DNA of 23,639 nt from NCBI GenBank assembly GCA_001871075.1, contig MNUP01000101.1:1-23639 (forward strand), in the 5' to 3' direction. Shown one piece after another: positions 1 to 6,930 of this stretch. The notes under the pieces are model-generated. The model saw only the letters and a program-made list of their open reading frames with translations, made no database searches and was not told the origin of the DNA. Position numbers and translations under genes: made by a program. The stretch's first letter is position 1, and each line of letters begins with the position of its first letter. The stretch comes from Candidatus Desantisbacteria bacterium CG1_02_49_89 (GTDB lineage: Bacteria; Desantisbacteria; UBA1551).

Positions 1-445
1 CGACCTTTATCGGGAAACCGTTATTGTGAGCGGTTCTGTAAACGTCTATGCCGCAGGCTTCCATCGAAGGCCGCGCTTTTTCCGGGTGCGCGCAATGCTG
101 CGGGCACCTGGAGCAGAGATTGCACGGACCTGCTGCCATCGCGAACGCCTTATAAAAACCGTCCAGGAACATTTCCCTTTCAAGGACCGCAACGGCCTTG
201 CGGATGTCCGTCCACTCCCCGCCATGGACAAGCAGGGCGTATTTATAATCGCCCAGCATCTTTTTTGTCTGCTGGGGCGCGGGCGAATTCGGGGGACAGG
301 TCAAGGCGTGGCCGTACCCGTCACACCCGAACTGGCATTTCATCCTTACCCATTCGGCTGTCTTAATGCTGGAAGCGCGGATGACCTTGGCGTTTTTTGC
401 CCCCAGTTGTTTTGCCGATTTAATATATTTTGTGTATTGTTTCAT
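1..445 (-). CDS. DUF2284 predicted metal-binding protein, C-terminus cut by window edge
   Basis: The reverse strand from an ATG at 445 stays open to the left edge (148 codons seen). The protein has the cysteine pattern of DUF2284: C37, C41 and C50 in a CxxxC...TCPPNSP block, then C108, C111, C114 and C118 in a CxxCxxCPxxC block, followed by HPEKARPSMEACGIDVYRT, with C131. In this family the cysteines are thought to bind metal or an Fe-S cluster; no reaction is established. No good Shine-Dalgarno site precedes the ATG: the upstream DNA is a GGGGGA-rich repeat that itself gives the only purine-rich stretch, about 11 bases away. It is the last gene in the direction of transcription, 343 bases after the GH51 gene. 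The family call is confident; the exact start is less so. Confidence 0.85.
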   Translation of the reverse strand, partial: MKQYTKYIKSAKQLGAKNAKVIRASSIKTAEWVRMKCQFGCDGYGHALTCPPNSPAPQQTKKMLGDYKYALLVHGGEWTDIRKAVAVLEREMFLDGFYKAFAMAAGPCNLCSRCPQHCAHPEKARPSMEACGIDVYRTAHNNGFPIKV

Positions 446-455
446 TGCGTGTTTA

Positions 456-491
456 AATCCCCCTACATCCCCCTTTTACAAAGGGGGAATG
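456..491 (+). repeat. CCCCCTTT hairpin repeat, copy 1
   Basis: AAATCCCCCTACATCCCCC followed by TTTTACAAAGGGGG forms a stem CCCCCTTT (469-476) / AAAGGGGG (480-487). A near-identical sequence lies at 17320-17358 on the other strand, in frame inside the flavoprotein gene. Confidence 0.85.
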
Positions 492-672
492 AAATAAACA
501 CCCTCACCCTACTACGCCAAGGCTTCGTAGGGCACAGCCTTACATCCTCTCCCGCCTCATCCACCCCCACCTCAATCCTCCCCCGTCCCACCCAGTAAGA
601 TTGGCGGGTCTTCGACAAGAGGGAGGAAAATTATGAAATTAACTTAAATCCGAAGGGGGAGAGGGAAATACG

Positions 673-693
673 CAACCTAAAGGTTGTGGCTAC
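673..693. repeat. AA-loop hairpin, half element
   Basis: CAACCT-AA-AGGTTG followed by TGGCTAC. It has the same design (perfect short stem, AA loop, then a GCTAC or GTTAC tail) as hairpins at 768-789, 2337-2359 and 2405-2426, but with a different stem sequence. Confidence 0.75.
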
Positions 694-704
694 ATCTCAA
701 TCTC

Positions 705-728
705 GGGCGTGATAAATCACGCCCCTAC
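705..728. repeat. AA-loop hairpin GGGCGTGAT
   Basis: A perfect 9-bp stem GGGCGTGAT/ATCACGCCC around AA, followed by CTAC. Related by design to the hairpin at 2312-2333 (GTGCGAT/ATCGCAC around AA). Confidence 0.75.
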
Positions 729-729
729 A

Positions 730-761
730 CTTATCCACTTATCCACGTATCCACGTATCAA
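730..761. repeat. 8-bp tandem array, unit CKTATCCA
   Basis: Four units in a row: CTTATCCA twice, then CGTATCCA and CGTATCAA. The units contain TTATCCAC, which resembles a DnaA box, but the overlapping spacing and the presence of many other arrays of similar unit length argue for a simple tandem repeat. Confidence 0.85.
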
Positions 762-767
762 CTAACC

Positions 768-789
768 GCAGGGCAAGCCCTGCAGCTAC
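768..789. repeat. GCAGGGC hairpin touching the GH51 stop codon
   Basis: GCAGGGC-AA-GCCCTGC then AGCTAC. Read with the gene, the GH51 stop TAG (791-789) is followed at once by TAGCTGCAGGGC, so its last base is the first base of the element. A near-identical copy sits at the GH2 stop (2405-2426). There is no T-run after the stem, so it is not a classic intrinsic terminator. Confidence 0.85.
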
Positions 790-2243
790 TATGACACGGT
801 TTTCATTTTGACTGCCGTGACGGACATCGCGGGGAATTTTTTGATCTCTTTTGCCCTGATCTCAGCAGGCTTAACCATGTCCGGCTCTTCGAAAGTATTG
901 TGGGTGTGTATGTCCTTGGCTGAAAGCTGCCGTATTTCTTTTATCTCCCATTTCTGCCCGGAAATCACGCGCAGATCAGCGTCGATATTATTTTTAAGGT
1001 CGAGGTTGGCGATCGAAACAAAAAGCTCTTTTCCGTCATCCGAAACCGATGCCGAGACCGAGACCGCGTCCTTCTTTTTCCCGTCAGGCAGGTTCAGGGC
1101 CGGGTTTCCGTTTAGCTCAGCCGGGACAACCGCTGCATCCCTGTGCGGCATGAACATTTCGTATACGTGGTATGTCGGGGTAAGCACTGCCTTGCTTCCT
1201 TTTGTCAGGATAAGCGCCTGGAGCACGTTTACGGTCTGCGCCATATTGGTCATGAACAGCCTGTCGAATTTGTGGAAACAGTGGAAGCTTGCGGCGGTGA
1301 AAAGCGCGTCCCTCATAGTGCTCTGCTGGCAGACCCCGTTTTCCACGACCGCTTCCTTGTACCATGTTCCCCACTCGTCCATTATCACGCCTATCGGATG
1401 GCCGTAAGCGCTGTAAGACTGGGTAAGACCGCTTGCCCTCTTTATGTTGTCGTCCATTGTTATGACGCCGGCGATCGTCCTGTAATAATCCTCGTCCGTG
1501 AAATTCACTTCAGGACTGCCGCCCGTGTATATGTTAAGAGCTATGTAGTCAACAAGGCCCAGCGCGGGTTTCAGTTTTACCAGGAACCGCTCATCCCAAT
1601 CTATTATGCCGGGATGCGAACCGCACGCGATAAGCTTAATATCCCCGCCTGTGGGGCGCATATAACCCGCGAACTGCCGGTACAGGTCAGCGTAATGCTC
1701 GGGTTCCATTGCGCCGCCGCAACCCCAGTTCTCGTTCCCCACACCCCAGAACTTTACGTTGTAGGGCTCCGGATGGCCGTTGGTCCTGCGCTGCCCCGTA
1801 ATTGCTGTATCCTGGCTTGAATTGCAGTATTCAACCCAGGCGCAAGCCTCTTCAACCGTACCGCTTCCCACGTTCACGCAAATATACGGCTCTGTCCCTA
1901 TCCTGGCGCAGAAGCGCATGAACTCATCCGTGCCGAACTGGTTGGTCTCAGGCTGGTTCCACCAGAGGTTGTGCCTTTTCGGCCTTTTGTCCTTTGGGCC
2001 GATGCCGTCCTTCCAGTGATAGCTGTCTGCAAAACATCCTCCGGGCCAGCGCAGGGCAGGCAGGGCGACTTTTTTAAGCGCCTCTGCGGTGTCAAGCCTT
2101 ATGCCTTTCTCGTTCTTAATGGCTGAGTCTTCGCCTGCCCAGATCCCGTTATAAATGCATCTTCCTATGTGTTCCGCGAAATGCCCGTAAAGATATCTGC
2201 TGATCTTGTGCTGCTTTACTTCAGGCCTTATCGTTATCTGCAT
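789..2243 (-). CDS. abfA: alpha-L-arabinofuranosidase, GH51
   Basis: 484-residue protein of the glycoside hydrolase family 51 type, expected to release terminal alpha-L-arabinofuranosyl units from arabinan, arabinoxylan or arabino-oligosaccharides with retention. The N-terminus (ISRYLYGHFAEHIGRCIYNG) and LRWPGGCFADSYHWKDGIGP are family hallmarks of the (beta/alpha)8 barrel. The acid/base is E171 in FWGVGNENWGCGG and the nucleophile is E290 in IMDEWGTW. The C-terminal beta domain (about 390-484) is present, so length is normal. No signal peptide or membrane segment is seen, so it should act in the cytoplasm on imported oligosaccharides. AGAGGT lies 5 bases before the ATG. It follows the GH2 beta-mannosidase by 179 bases of repeats, and its stop codon touches a hairpin repeat. 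Confidence 0.95.
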   Translation of the reverse strand: MQITIRPEVKQHKISRYLYGHFAEHIGRCIYNGIWAGEDSAIKNEKGIRLDTAEALKKVALPALRWPGGCFADSYHWKDGIGPKDKRPKRHNLWWNQPETNQFGTDEFMRFCARIGTEPYICVNVGSGTVEEACAWVEYCNSSQDTAITGQRRTNGHPEPYNVKFWGVGNENWGCGGAMEPEHYADLYRQFAGYMRPTGGDIKLIACGSHPGIIDWDERFLVKLKPALGLVDYIALNIYTGGSPEVNFTDEDYYRTIAGVITMDDNIKRASGLTQSYSAYGHPIGVIMDEWGTWYKEAVVENGVCQQSTMRDALFTAASFHCFHKFDRLFMTNMAQTVNVLQALILTKGSKAVLTPTYHVYEMFMPHRDAAVVPAELNGNPALNLPDGKKKDAVSVSASVSDDGKELFVSIANLDLKNNIDADLRVISGQKWEIKEIRQLSAKDIHTHNTFEEPDMVKPAEIRAKEIKKFPAMSVTAVKMKTVS

Positions 2244-2260
2244 TTTTACCTCTTTTTATT

Positions 2261-2297
2261 GATGATTACAGCGATGTTAAATAACGATTGCAGCGAT
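2261..2297. repeat. GATTACAGYGAT-type repeat before the GH51 ribosome-binding site
   Basis: GATTACAGCGATGTTAA followed by ATAACGATTGCAGCGATAAA, two diverged units of a repeat that also sits just before the ribosome-binding sites of the GH2, flavin reductase and CPBP genes. Confidence 0.7.
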
Positions 2298-2311
2298 AAA
2301 AAATGAATTTA

Positions 2312-2333
2312 GTGCGATAAATCGCACCGCTAT
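2312..2333. repeat. AA-loop hairpin GTGCGAT
   Basis: GTGCGAT-AA-ATCGCAC followed by CGCTAT; same design as 705-728 with a different stem. Confidence 0.7.
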
Positions 2334-2336
2334 AAA

Positions 2337-2359
2337 GCAGGGCTGAAGCCCTGCGTTAC
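2337..2359. repeat. GCAGGGCT hairpin with GTTAC tail
   Basis: GCAGGGCT-GA-AGCCCTGC then GTTAC. The GA loop and GTTAC tail link it to the halves of the 48-bp dumbbell elements at 10510 and 15579. Confidence 0.8.
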
Positions 2360-2369
2360 AAAAGCAACT

Positions 2370-2400
2370 ACTTGACCCTTGATACTTGACCCTTGATACT
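2370..2400. repeat. 7-bp tandem array, unit NCTTGAY
   Basis: ACTTGAC, CCTTGAT, ACTTGAC, CCTTGAT, ACT: four full 7-bp units plus a partial one. The same unit family in reverse orientation occurs at 4973-5007. Confidence 0.9.
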
Positions 2401-2404
2401 GAAA

Positions 2405-2426
2405 GCAGGGCAAGCCCTGCGGCTAC
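2405..2426. repeat. GCAGGGC hairpin containing the GH2 stop codon
   Basis: GCAGGGC-AA-GCCCTGC then GGCTAC. Read with the GH2 gene the element starts GTAGCCGCAGGGC, and its TAG (2425-2423) is the stop codon of the gene. Confidence 0.88.
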
Positions 2427-4867
2427 AGCGTGAGCCATTTGCTGGTATTCAGGCCTCTTATAGTAATCCGCGTGATTTTCTCTGCTGAGGAAATCGTTAT
2501 TTCCTTTTTTTCGCCGGGCAGGAGGAAAAGATAATTGTCCGAATACTGTGCGCCATCAGCATCCGCCGAGACCTTTATCGCCGGCGCGAAGGTATCTGCT
2601 TTCAGGATCAGCTTAACGCAGCCGGAACCCGGCTTCACCTCAGCCTCCAGTTCAGCCCGTTTCAGGCTGAGGTTCCCAAGTTTTTCGAAGAACAGGAAGT
2701 TCCTGAAAACCAGTTCCTTGCCCCTGACAAGGTCAACCACAAGCACCCGGGTTTTAGGGTCATCAACGGTTATGCCTCTGCTGAAGATAAGCTTGTTTGA
2801 ATTAGCCGGGCATTGAGCGGAAACTTCGCTTCTGTAGTACTCGGTCCCGCTGAAATCAAGCAATCTCAGGACAAGCCTGCCTTTGAACGGGACAAGCTCG
2901 TCATTTATAAGGTTTACCTTTACCTTGCCGCTCTCCAGCACAGGGCTCACAATTACTGGCGAGAACGCCCTTTTTGCCGAGAAATAACAGAGCTTTGGCC
3001 TATAGTAATAATCCACAAACGCCCAGGATATTACCGGCCAGCAGTCGTTAAGCTGCCAAAACAGTATCCCCGACGTGATAAATTTCCTCCTGCGCCAGTG
3101 CTCTATCGAAAATTTCGAGCCTTCCGCCCAGTTCACCTGGGAGTAATAAACGAAATCTTCGAACCCCGCGGGCTTAAAACCCAACACTTCCTCAACGCCG
3201 AACCGTATCCAGTCAAGCGGCTTGTCGTAGGCCTTTTCATGCGCGAGTATTGACTTGCCGGCCAGGTCCCAGTCTTCTTTCGGGGCGAATTTCGCGACCG
3301 TTTCTATGTCCGGGAATGACTGGTATCCTGTTTCGCTCAGGAACCTGCCTTTAATGTCCCCGAACTTCCTCCAGTCCCCGCCGCCCCAGCCCTCATAGGA
3401 ATGGAAATCCCCATTCTTCTGCGACATGTAAATAAATTCATCAGGTGAGTAAGGCGAGGAGGGAACGTACGGGCGGGTCGGGTCATGAAGGCGGCATATC
3501 TCCGGGAGGATCCTGTAAAAGAGCGCCTCCCCGTAATACCTTTTTACCTGCCTGCCTTCCTGGCTCACGTAATACCTGGACGATTCGTTCTCGTTGTTGC
3601 CCGACCAGATGACGACCGAAGGGTGGTTGCGCAGCCTTTTGACCTGGAACACCGCTTCTTTTGAAAAAGAATCGTTGAACCATTCCAGGTGGTCAGGCAC
3701 TTCCTCGCACCCGGACATGAAATCCTGCCAGACCATTATGCCAAGCTCGTCGCAGGTATCGTAAAATTCCTCGTCCTCGTATATCCCGCCCCCCCATATC
3801 CTTGCCATGTTCATGTTCGCCTCGGGCATCATTGAGAGGAGCCTGCGGTATCTTTCTTTTGTCACCCTTGTCAGGAACGAATCGGCGGGGATCCAGTTCA
3901 TGCCCTTGCAGTATACCGGGATGCCGTTGATCCTGAATATGAAACCCCTGCCCTCTTTGTCTTTTTCCTGGGCGATCTCTATGGTCCTTAGCCCGAACTT
4001 CACTGACCTTTGGTCCAGCATTATATCCTTATACTTCATGCTTACTTTCACTTCATAAAGGTGCGGGTCCCCGTATCCGTGCGGGAACCAGAGCTTTGGG
4101 TTCCTGATCTCAAACTCCGCCCTGATCAGGTTTGTGCCGTCGATCATGTGATGCCTGACGGTCTTTTTGCATTTCGTCCCCTTGATCTCGAAGCTTACGG
4201 CCACGTCGTCTTTCATCAGGGAATCAGCCTCGACCTGGACCTTTATCCTTGCTTTTTTTCCCGACACTTCAAGCTGCTTGACGTATACGAAATCGAATTT
4301 CGCGTAGTTATAACCCAGCAGGCGCACGCCCTTCCACAGGCCTGATGCCGGGAACCTGGGGCCCCAGTCCCACCCGAAGCTGTACTGCGCCTTCCTTCCG
4401 TAACCGCGTATTGTGCAGAAAGGCCCGTTCATTATCACGCCGTGCTTCTTCTCCAGCTCTGAAAGAGCGCGGGCCGGCGACTTAAACCTTAACTCAAGGG
4501 AATTTTCCTCTTTCAGGAGCCCGTTGACGTCAAAGACATACGGCCTGAACATGTTATCGGCTGAGCCCAGCATGTGGCCGTTAAGGAAGATGTCCGCGAA
4601 GGTATCAATGCCCTCAAAAACAAGCGCTGTTTTTTTCTTATCTACCGTCTCTTTGCTGACAACGAATTTCTTCGTGTAGACCCAGTCTTTTTCCTCAACC
4701 CACTTCAGCTTGGATTCGTTGTCCGAGTAAAAAGGGTCCGGAATAATTTTGTTCGCCATAAGGTCGGTGTAAACGGTCCCGGGAACTTCTGCCGGGGCAG
4801 GATCCTTCAGGACCTCCCCGTTTTCGTCCTTGAAAAACCACCCGTCGTTCAGCAGTATGTTGTCCAT
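2423..4867 (-). CDS. beta-mannosidase, GH2
   Basis: 814-residue glycoside hydrolase family 2 protein of the beta-mannosidase subgroup, which removes terminal beta-D-mannose from manno-oligosaccharides or N-glycan cores. The order is an N-terminal jelly-roll sugar-binding domain (about 1-190, with VPGTVYTDLMANKIIPDPFY and the FGWDWGPRFPASGLWKGVRL block typical of beta-mannosidases), an immunoglobulin-like domain (about 195-300), the TIM barrel (about 300-600) and C-terminal beta domains. The acid/base is E426 in IWSGNNENE and the nucleophile is E512 in FLSETGYQSFP; ARIWGGGIYEDEEFYD precedes them. No signal peptide is seen, so it is probably cytoplasmic. GGAG lies 5 bases before the ATG. The TAG stop is supplied by a hairpin repeat. 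Beta-mannosidase is favoured over beta-galactosidase because of the WDWGP and GNNENE blocks. Confidence 0.93.
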   Translation of the reverse strand: MDNILLNDGWFFKDENGEVLKDPAPAEVPGTVYTDLMANKIIPDPFYSDNESKLKWVEEKDWVYTKKFVVSKETVDKKKTALVFEGIDTFADIFLNGHMLGSADNMFRPYVFDVNGLLKEENSLELRFKSPARALSELEKKHGVIMNGPFCTIRGYGRKAQYSFGWDWGPRFPASGLWKGVRLLGYNYAKFDFVYVKQLEVSGKKARIKVQVEADSLMKDDVAVSFEIKGTKCKKTVRHHMIDGTNLIRAEFEIRNPKLWFPHGYGDPHLYEVKVSMKYKDIMLDQRSVKFGLRTIEIAQEKDKEGRGFIFRINGIPVYCKGMNWIPADSFLTRVTKERYRRLLSMMPEANMNMARIWGGGIYEDEEFYDTCDELGIMVWQDFMSGCEEVPDHLEWFNDSFSKEAVFQVKRLRNHPSVVIWSGNNENESSRYYVSQEGRQVKRYYGEALFYRILPEICRLHDPTRPYVPSSPYSPDEFIYMSQKNGDFHSYEGWGGGDWRKFGDIKGRFLSETGYQSFPDIETVAKFAPKEDWDLAGKSILAHEKAYDKPLDWIRFGVEEVLGFKPAGFEDFVYYSQVNWAEGSKFSIEHWRRRKFITSGILFWQLNDCWPVISWAFVDYYYRPKLCYFSAKRAFSPVIVSPVLESGKVKVNLINDELVPFKGRLVLRLLDFSGTEYYRSEVSAQCPANSNKLIFSRGITVDDPKTRVLVVDLVRGKELVFRNFLFFEKLGNLSLKRAELEAEVKPGSGCVKLILKADTFAPAIKVSADADGAQYSDNYLFLLPGEKKEITISSAEKITRITIRGLNTSKWLTL

Positions 4868-4882
4868 ATGCTCTCCATTTCA

Positions 4883-4901
4883 TTGATTACAGTGATTTTA
4901 A
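4883..4901. repeat. TGATTACAGTGATTTTAA repeat before the GH2 ribosome-binding site
   Basis: One 18-bp copy 8 bases upstream of the ribosome-binding site of the GH2 gene. Very similar copies occupy the same place before GH51, the flavin reductase and CPBP. Confidence 0.8.
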
Positions 4902-4963
4902 CTGATGATCTTTGCTTCGCAACATTCTTTGTGGGCGATGTCGACAACCGACGAATTCCAGTG

Positions 4964-4994
4964 ATTATATTAAGTATCAAGAGTCAAGTATCAA
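4964..4994 (-). promoter_or_regulatory. possible sigma70-type promoter for the GH2 gene
   Basis: On the minus strand TTGATA (4994-4989) and TATAAT (4969-4964) are 19 bases apart, followed by about 90 bases of leader to the GH2 ATG. The -35-like hexamer is one unit of a 7-bp array that offers several TTGAYW hexamers, so the match could be accidental. The 19-base spacing is longer than ideal. Confidence 0.4.
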
Positions 4995-5007
4995 GTGTCA
5001 AGTTTGA
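4973..5007. repeat. 7-bp tandem array, unit AGTNTCA
   Basis: AGTATCA, AGAGTCA, AGTATCA, AGTGTCA, AGTTTGA: five 7-bp units. It is the reverse complement of the NCTTGAY array at 2370-2400. Confidence 0.9.
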
Positions 5008-5026
5008 AACCAGAAAATATTTCTTT

Positions 5027-5090
5027 GTGCCTCCGTGCCTCTGTGGTTATATTTCGTGCTTTCGTGATACTTTCGTGTTTTCGTGGAAAT
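5027..5090. repeat. TTTCGTG/CCGTGCCT interspersed repeat array
   Basis: Units such as CTCCGTGC, CTCTGTGG, TTTCGTGC, TTTCGTGA, TTTCGTGT and TTTCGTGG follow each other at 8 to 11 base steps directly behind the gpmA stop codon. Related sequences fill the gaps at 6061, 6893, 8339, 10558, 15719 and 21487. Confidence 0.75.
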
Positions 5091-5096
5091 CTTGTA

Positions 5097-5846
5097 TCAC
5101 TTCGCTTTGCCCTGGTCTGCCACCGCCTCCATCGCTTTCTTTACTTCCTCGGGATCGCCCAGGTAATAGCTTTTTACCGGCTTCAGGCTCATGTCATCCA
5201 GCTCGTAGACAAGAGGTATGCCTGTCGGTATGTTCATCCCCACGATCTTGTCTTCCGCCACGCTGTCCAGGTACTTGACAAGCGCCCTCAGGCTGTTGCC
5301 GTGCGCGACTATCAGGGCTTTCTTTCCCGCTCTCATGGCCGGCCCGATCGCCTCGTACCAGTAGGGCATAAACCTTGCAACGGTATCCTTCAGGCACTCG
5401 GTCAGCGGTATGTCCTTCTCGGACACGTTTTTATAACGCGGGTCTTTCCCCGAATGTCTCGGGTCGGTCTTCTCAAGCGGCGGCGGGGGTTTGTCGTAAC
5501 TCCTTCTCCATACGAGCACCTGCTGCTCGCCGTATTTCGCTGCCATCTCTGATTTATTCAGGCCCTGCAAAGCCCCGTAGTGCCTTTCGTTCAGCCTCCA
5601 GGAATTGTGCACCGGCACCCACATGAGGTCCATCTCGTCCAGCACGATCCACAGGGTGCGCACCGCCCTTTTGAGCACTGATGTGAACGCGATATCAAAA
5701 GTAAGGCCTTCCGATTTCAGGAGAGCTCCGGCTTTCCTGGCTTCCGCGATCCCCTTTTCAGAAAGGTCAACATCTGTCCAGCCCGTGAACCTGTTTTCCT
5801 TGTTCCAAACACTTTCGCCGTGCCTCAGAAGAACGAGTTTCTTCAT
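5097..5846 (-). CDS. gpmA: 2,3-bisphosphoglycerate-dependent phosphoglycerate mutase
   Basis: 249 residues, the normal length for the cofactor-dependent enzyme that interconverts 3- and 2-phosphoglycerate in glycolysis and gluconeogenesis. The phospho-accepting H9 lies in [21 protein letters not shown]87 in [19 protein letters not shown] is the proposed proton donor, and H182 in [16 protein letters not shown] completes the active site. The [12 protein letters not shown] block and the C-terminal [13 protein letters not shown] block are typical of GpmA and separate it from broad phosphatases of the same superfamily. GGAGGGAG precedes the ATG. A strong promoter-like pair of hexamers lies about 90 bases upstream in an AT-rich tract, so this gene is probably transcribed from its own promoter. 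The stop codon borders a TTCGTG repeat. Confidence 0.97.
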   Translation of the reverse strand: MKKLVLLRHGESVWNKENRFTGWTDVDLSEKGIAEARKAGALLKSEGLTFDIAFTSVLKRAVRTLWIVLDEMDLMWVPVHNSWRLNERHYGALQGLNKSEMAAKYGEQQVLVWRRSYDKPPPPLEKTDPRHSGKDPRYKNVSEKDIPLTECLKDTVARFMPYWYEAIGPAMRAGKKALIVAHGNSLRALVKYLDSVAEDKIVGMNIPTGIPLVYELDDMSLKPVKSYYLGDPEEVKKAMEAVADQGKAK

Positions 5847-5929
5847 AAACTCCCTCCAGTAACTCTATTGACACAGATTTTCACAGATTTAGACTCTGAC
5901 TCTACGTTTATATCCGTGGCTGACTTCTT

Positions 5930-5991
5930 AAGGAATATATTATATCATAAAGTATATTAAATATCAAGTATTTAATAAATATAATATATAA
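5930..5991. other. AT-rich tract carrying the gpmA promoter
   Basis: Roughly 60 bases with very few G or C, unlike the surrounding DNA. It contains the -10 and -35 hexamers for gpmA. No other structure is evident. Confidence 0.7.
5939..5967 (-). promoter_or_regulatory. sigma70-type promoter for gpmA
   Basis: On the minus strand TTGATA (5967-5962) is followed after exactly 17 bases by TATAAT (5944-5939). Transcription would start near 5932 and give a leader of about 85 bases to the gpmA ATG. This is the best promoter match noticed in the window. Confidence 0.75.
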
Positions 5992-5993
5992 AC

Positions 5994-6023
5994 CGTCGGA
6001 CGTCGGACGTCGGACGTCGAACG
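5994..6023. repeat. 7-bp tandem array, unit CGTCGGA
   Basis: CGTCGGA three times, then CGTCGAA and CG. The same CGTCNNN unit builds the long arrays at 16168-16342 and 18145-18247. Confidence 0.9.
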
Positions 6024-6029
6024 TTTTTA

Positions 6030-6054
6030 TATCAAACCTGAAGGTTTGAGTTAC
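6030..6054. repeat. half of a 48-bp dumbbell element
   Basis: ATATCAAACCT-GA-AGGTTTGAGTTAC, identical to the right half of the full element at 15579-15626. Confidence 0.88.
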
Positions 6055-6060
6055 GAAATA

Positions 6061-6085
6061 CAATCCGTGGAAATCCGTGGCTGAA
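6061..6085. repeat. AATCCGTGG repeat
   Basis: CAATCCGTGGAAATCCGTGG then CTGA: two 10-bp units of the CCGTGGAAAT family. Confidence 0.8.
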
Positions 6086-6087
6086 TA

Positions 6088-6117
6088 TTTTTAAGTTCTC
6101 GTAAGCCTGCCCGCCAA
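6088..6117. repeat. 30-bp dispersed repeat, copy 1
   Basis: TTTTTAAGTTCTCGTAAG then CCTGCCCGCCAA. A copy with one mismatch lies in reverse orientation at 12210-12239. Confidence 0.85.
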
Positions 6118-6145
6118 CGCTTTCTGGGAGGGACACGCTGACACG

Positions 6146-6706
6146 TTACTTCTTTTTAGAAAAACCGAAAGACCCCACCTTCTTGCCAAGGCTCCAGTAT
6201 TCACCCTGGTTGAACACGAAGGGCCTTGCCCTTCCGAAGTCTATGTTGCCCTTGCCGTCCAGCACCTCCTCGTCAACGTGCACCGCGACAACCTCTCCAA
6301 GGAACAGGTCATGGACCCCCAGGGATATGACCTGCTTTAATTTACATTCTATATTTACCGGGCATTCTTTTATGAGCGGGGCCTTGACCTTTGAAGAAGT
6401 TGTTTTTGTCAGGCCAAATTCTTTGAATTTGTCCGTGTCCCTTCCGGATACCAAGCCGCATCCGTCTGTTTCAGCCAGCTGTTCCGTGCTGGGAATATTG
6501 ACCACAAATTCCTGCGTTTCCTTGATCAGCCCGTGCGAATACCTGCCGGGCCTTATCGCGATCCCTATCGTCGGCGGGTCAGAACACACGATCCCCACCC
6601 ATGCAAGCGTTATGATATTCGCCTTTCCGTTCCTGTCAGCGCAGCTTACCATTACCGCAGGCACCGGAAAGAGCGCCTCTGAAGGACCCCGTAATTCTTT
6701 AGCCAT
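6146..6706 (-). CDS. flavin reductase family protein (FMN-binding split barrel)
   Basis: 186-residue protein of the flavin reductase-like, FMN-binding split-barrel family that includes flavoredoxins. Seen: ALFPVPAVMVSCADRNGKANIITLAWVG near the N-terminus, PPTIGIAIRPGRYSHGLI, EFVVNIPS, the H-D-L-F-L-G-E-V segment that lines the flavin site, and a C-terminal YWSLGKKVGSFGFSKK tail. Members bind FMN and pass electrons between NAD(P)H or other reductases and partners; the partner is not evident. A perfect AAGGAGG precedes the ATG, and upstream of that lie two copies of the GATTACRGTGATTTTAA repeat. It stands alone, 299 bases before gpmA and 224 after the DegT gene, so it is probably not part of a tight operon. 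Confidence 0.88.
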   Translation of the reverse strand: MAKELRGPSEALFPVPAVMVSCADRNGKANIITLAWVGIVCSDPPTIGIAIRPGRYSHGLIKETQEFVVNIPSTEQLAETDGCGLVSGRDTDKFKEFGLTKTTSSKVKAPLIKECPVNIECKLKQVISLGVHDLFLGEVVAVHVDEEVLDGKGNIDFGRARPFVFNQGEYWSLGKKVGSFGFSKKK

Positions 6707-6723
6707 TTTATTTCCTCCTTTTT

Positions 6724-6766
6724 ATTATGATTACGGTGATTTTAAATGAGATTACAGTGATTATTA
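6724..6766. repeat. two GATTACRGTGATT units before the flavin reductase ribosome-binding site
   Basis: ATGATTACGGTGATTTTAA then ATGAGATTACAGTGATTATTAAAAAT: two copies in tandem, directly upstream of AAGGAGG. Confidence 0.8.
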
Positions 6767-6774
6767 AAAATAGC

Positions 6775-6795
6775 TGTCGGTTGTCAGTTGTCAGC
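6775..6795. repeat. 7-bp tandem array, unit TGTCRGY
   Basis: TGTCGGT, TGTCAGT, TGTCAGC: three 7-bp units. Confidence 0.8.
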
Positions 6796-6850
6796 AAAAG
6801 CCAAAATTTCTCTGTGCCGTAGGGTCATCGACCCCGTTCTGACCCGAAGG

Positions 6851-6889
6851 TCCCTGTGTTAAGTTCCGGTTTCATCGGAACTACAGGGA
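6851..6889. repeat. TCCCTGT...ACAGGGA hairpin element, copy 1
   Basis: Outer arms TCCCTGT and ACAGGGA enclose GTTA and an inner stem AGTTCCG/CGGAACT. The reverse complement of the element at 12270-12307 has the same arms and GTTA spacer but the inner stem AGCCCCG/CGGGGCT. A short GGGTC-ATC-GACCC hairpin lies just before it (6823-6835). Confidence 0.85.
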
Positions 6890-6892
6890 ACT

Positions 6893-6910
6893 CCGTGCCT
6901 CTGTGGTTAA
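6893..6910. repeat. CCGTGCCTCTGTGGTTAA repeat
   Basis: Two 8-bp units of the CCGTG/CTGTG family, almost the same as at 5031-5048. Confidence 0.75.
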
Positions 6911-6930
6911 TTTTGTATTTAGCTTTTGAC

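Larger units (their letters stand above)
446..788. other. gene-free gap filled with short repeats
   Basis: No coding region is supported here; the plus-strand reading frame across 26-598 is a shadow of the DUF2284 gene plus repeat DNA. The gap holds a CCCCCTTT/AAAGGGGG hairpin repeat (456-491), a CTACGCC..GGCTTCGTAG inverted repeat (511-530), an AGATTGGCGGG fragment shared with other gaps (598-608), two hairpins with an AA loop (673-693, 705-728), a tandem 8-bp array (730-761) and a GCAGGGC hairpin touching the GH51 stop codon. Confidence 0.7.

Noticed and set aside
26-598. 190-residue plus-strand open frame
   Set aside because: It runs antisense to the DUF2284 gene, whose cysteine motifs are clear, and then through repeat DNA; no family features.
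1143-1820. 225-residue plus-strand open frame
   Set aside because: Antisense shadow of the GH51 gene; no recognisable motif.
768-2426. Rho-independent terminators at the GH51 and GH2 stops
   Set aside because: The stems are perfect but no T-run follows on the gene strand, and the same hairpins also occur away from gene ends.
5930-5991. Replication origin in the AT-rich tract
   Set aside because: No DnaA-box cluster or replication genes beside it; the promoter explains the tract better.
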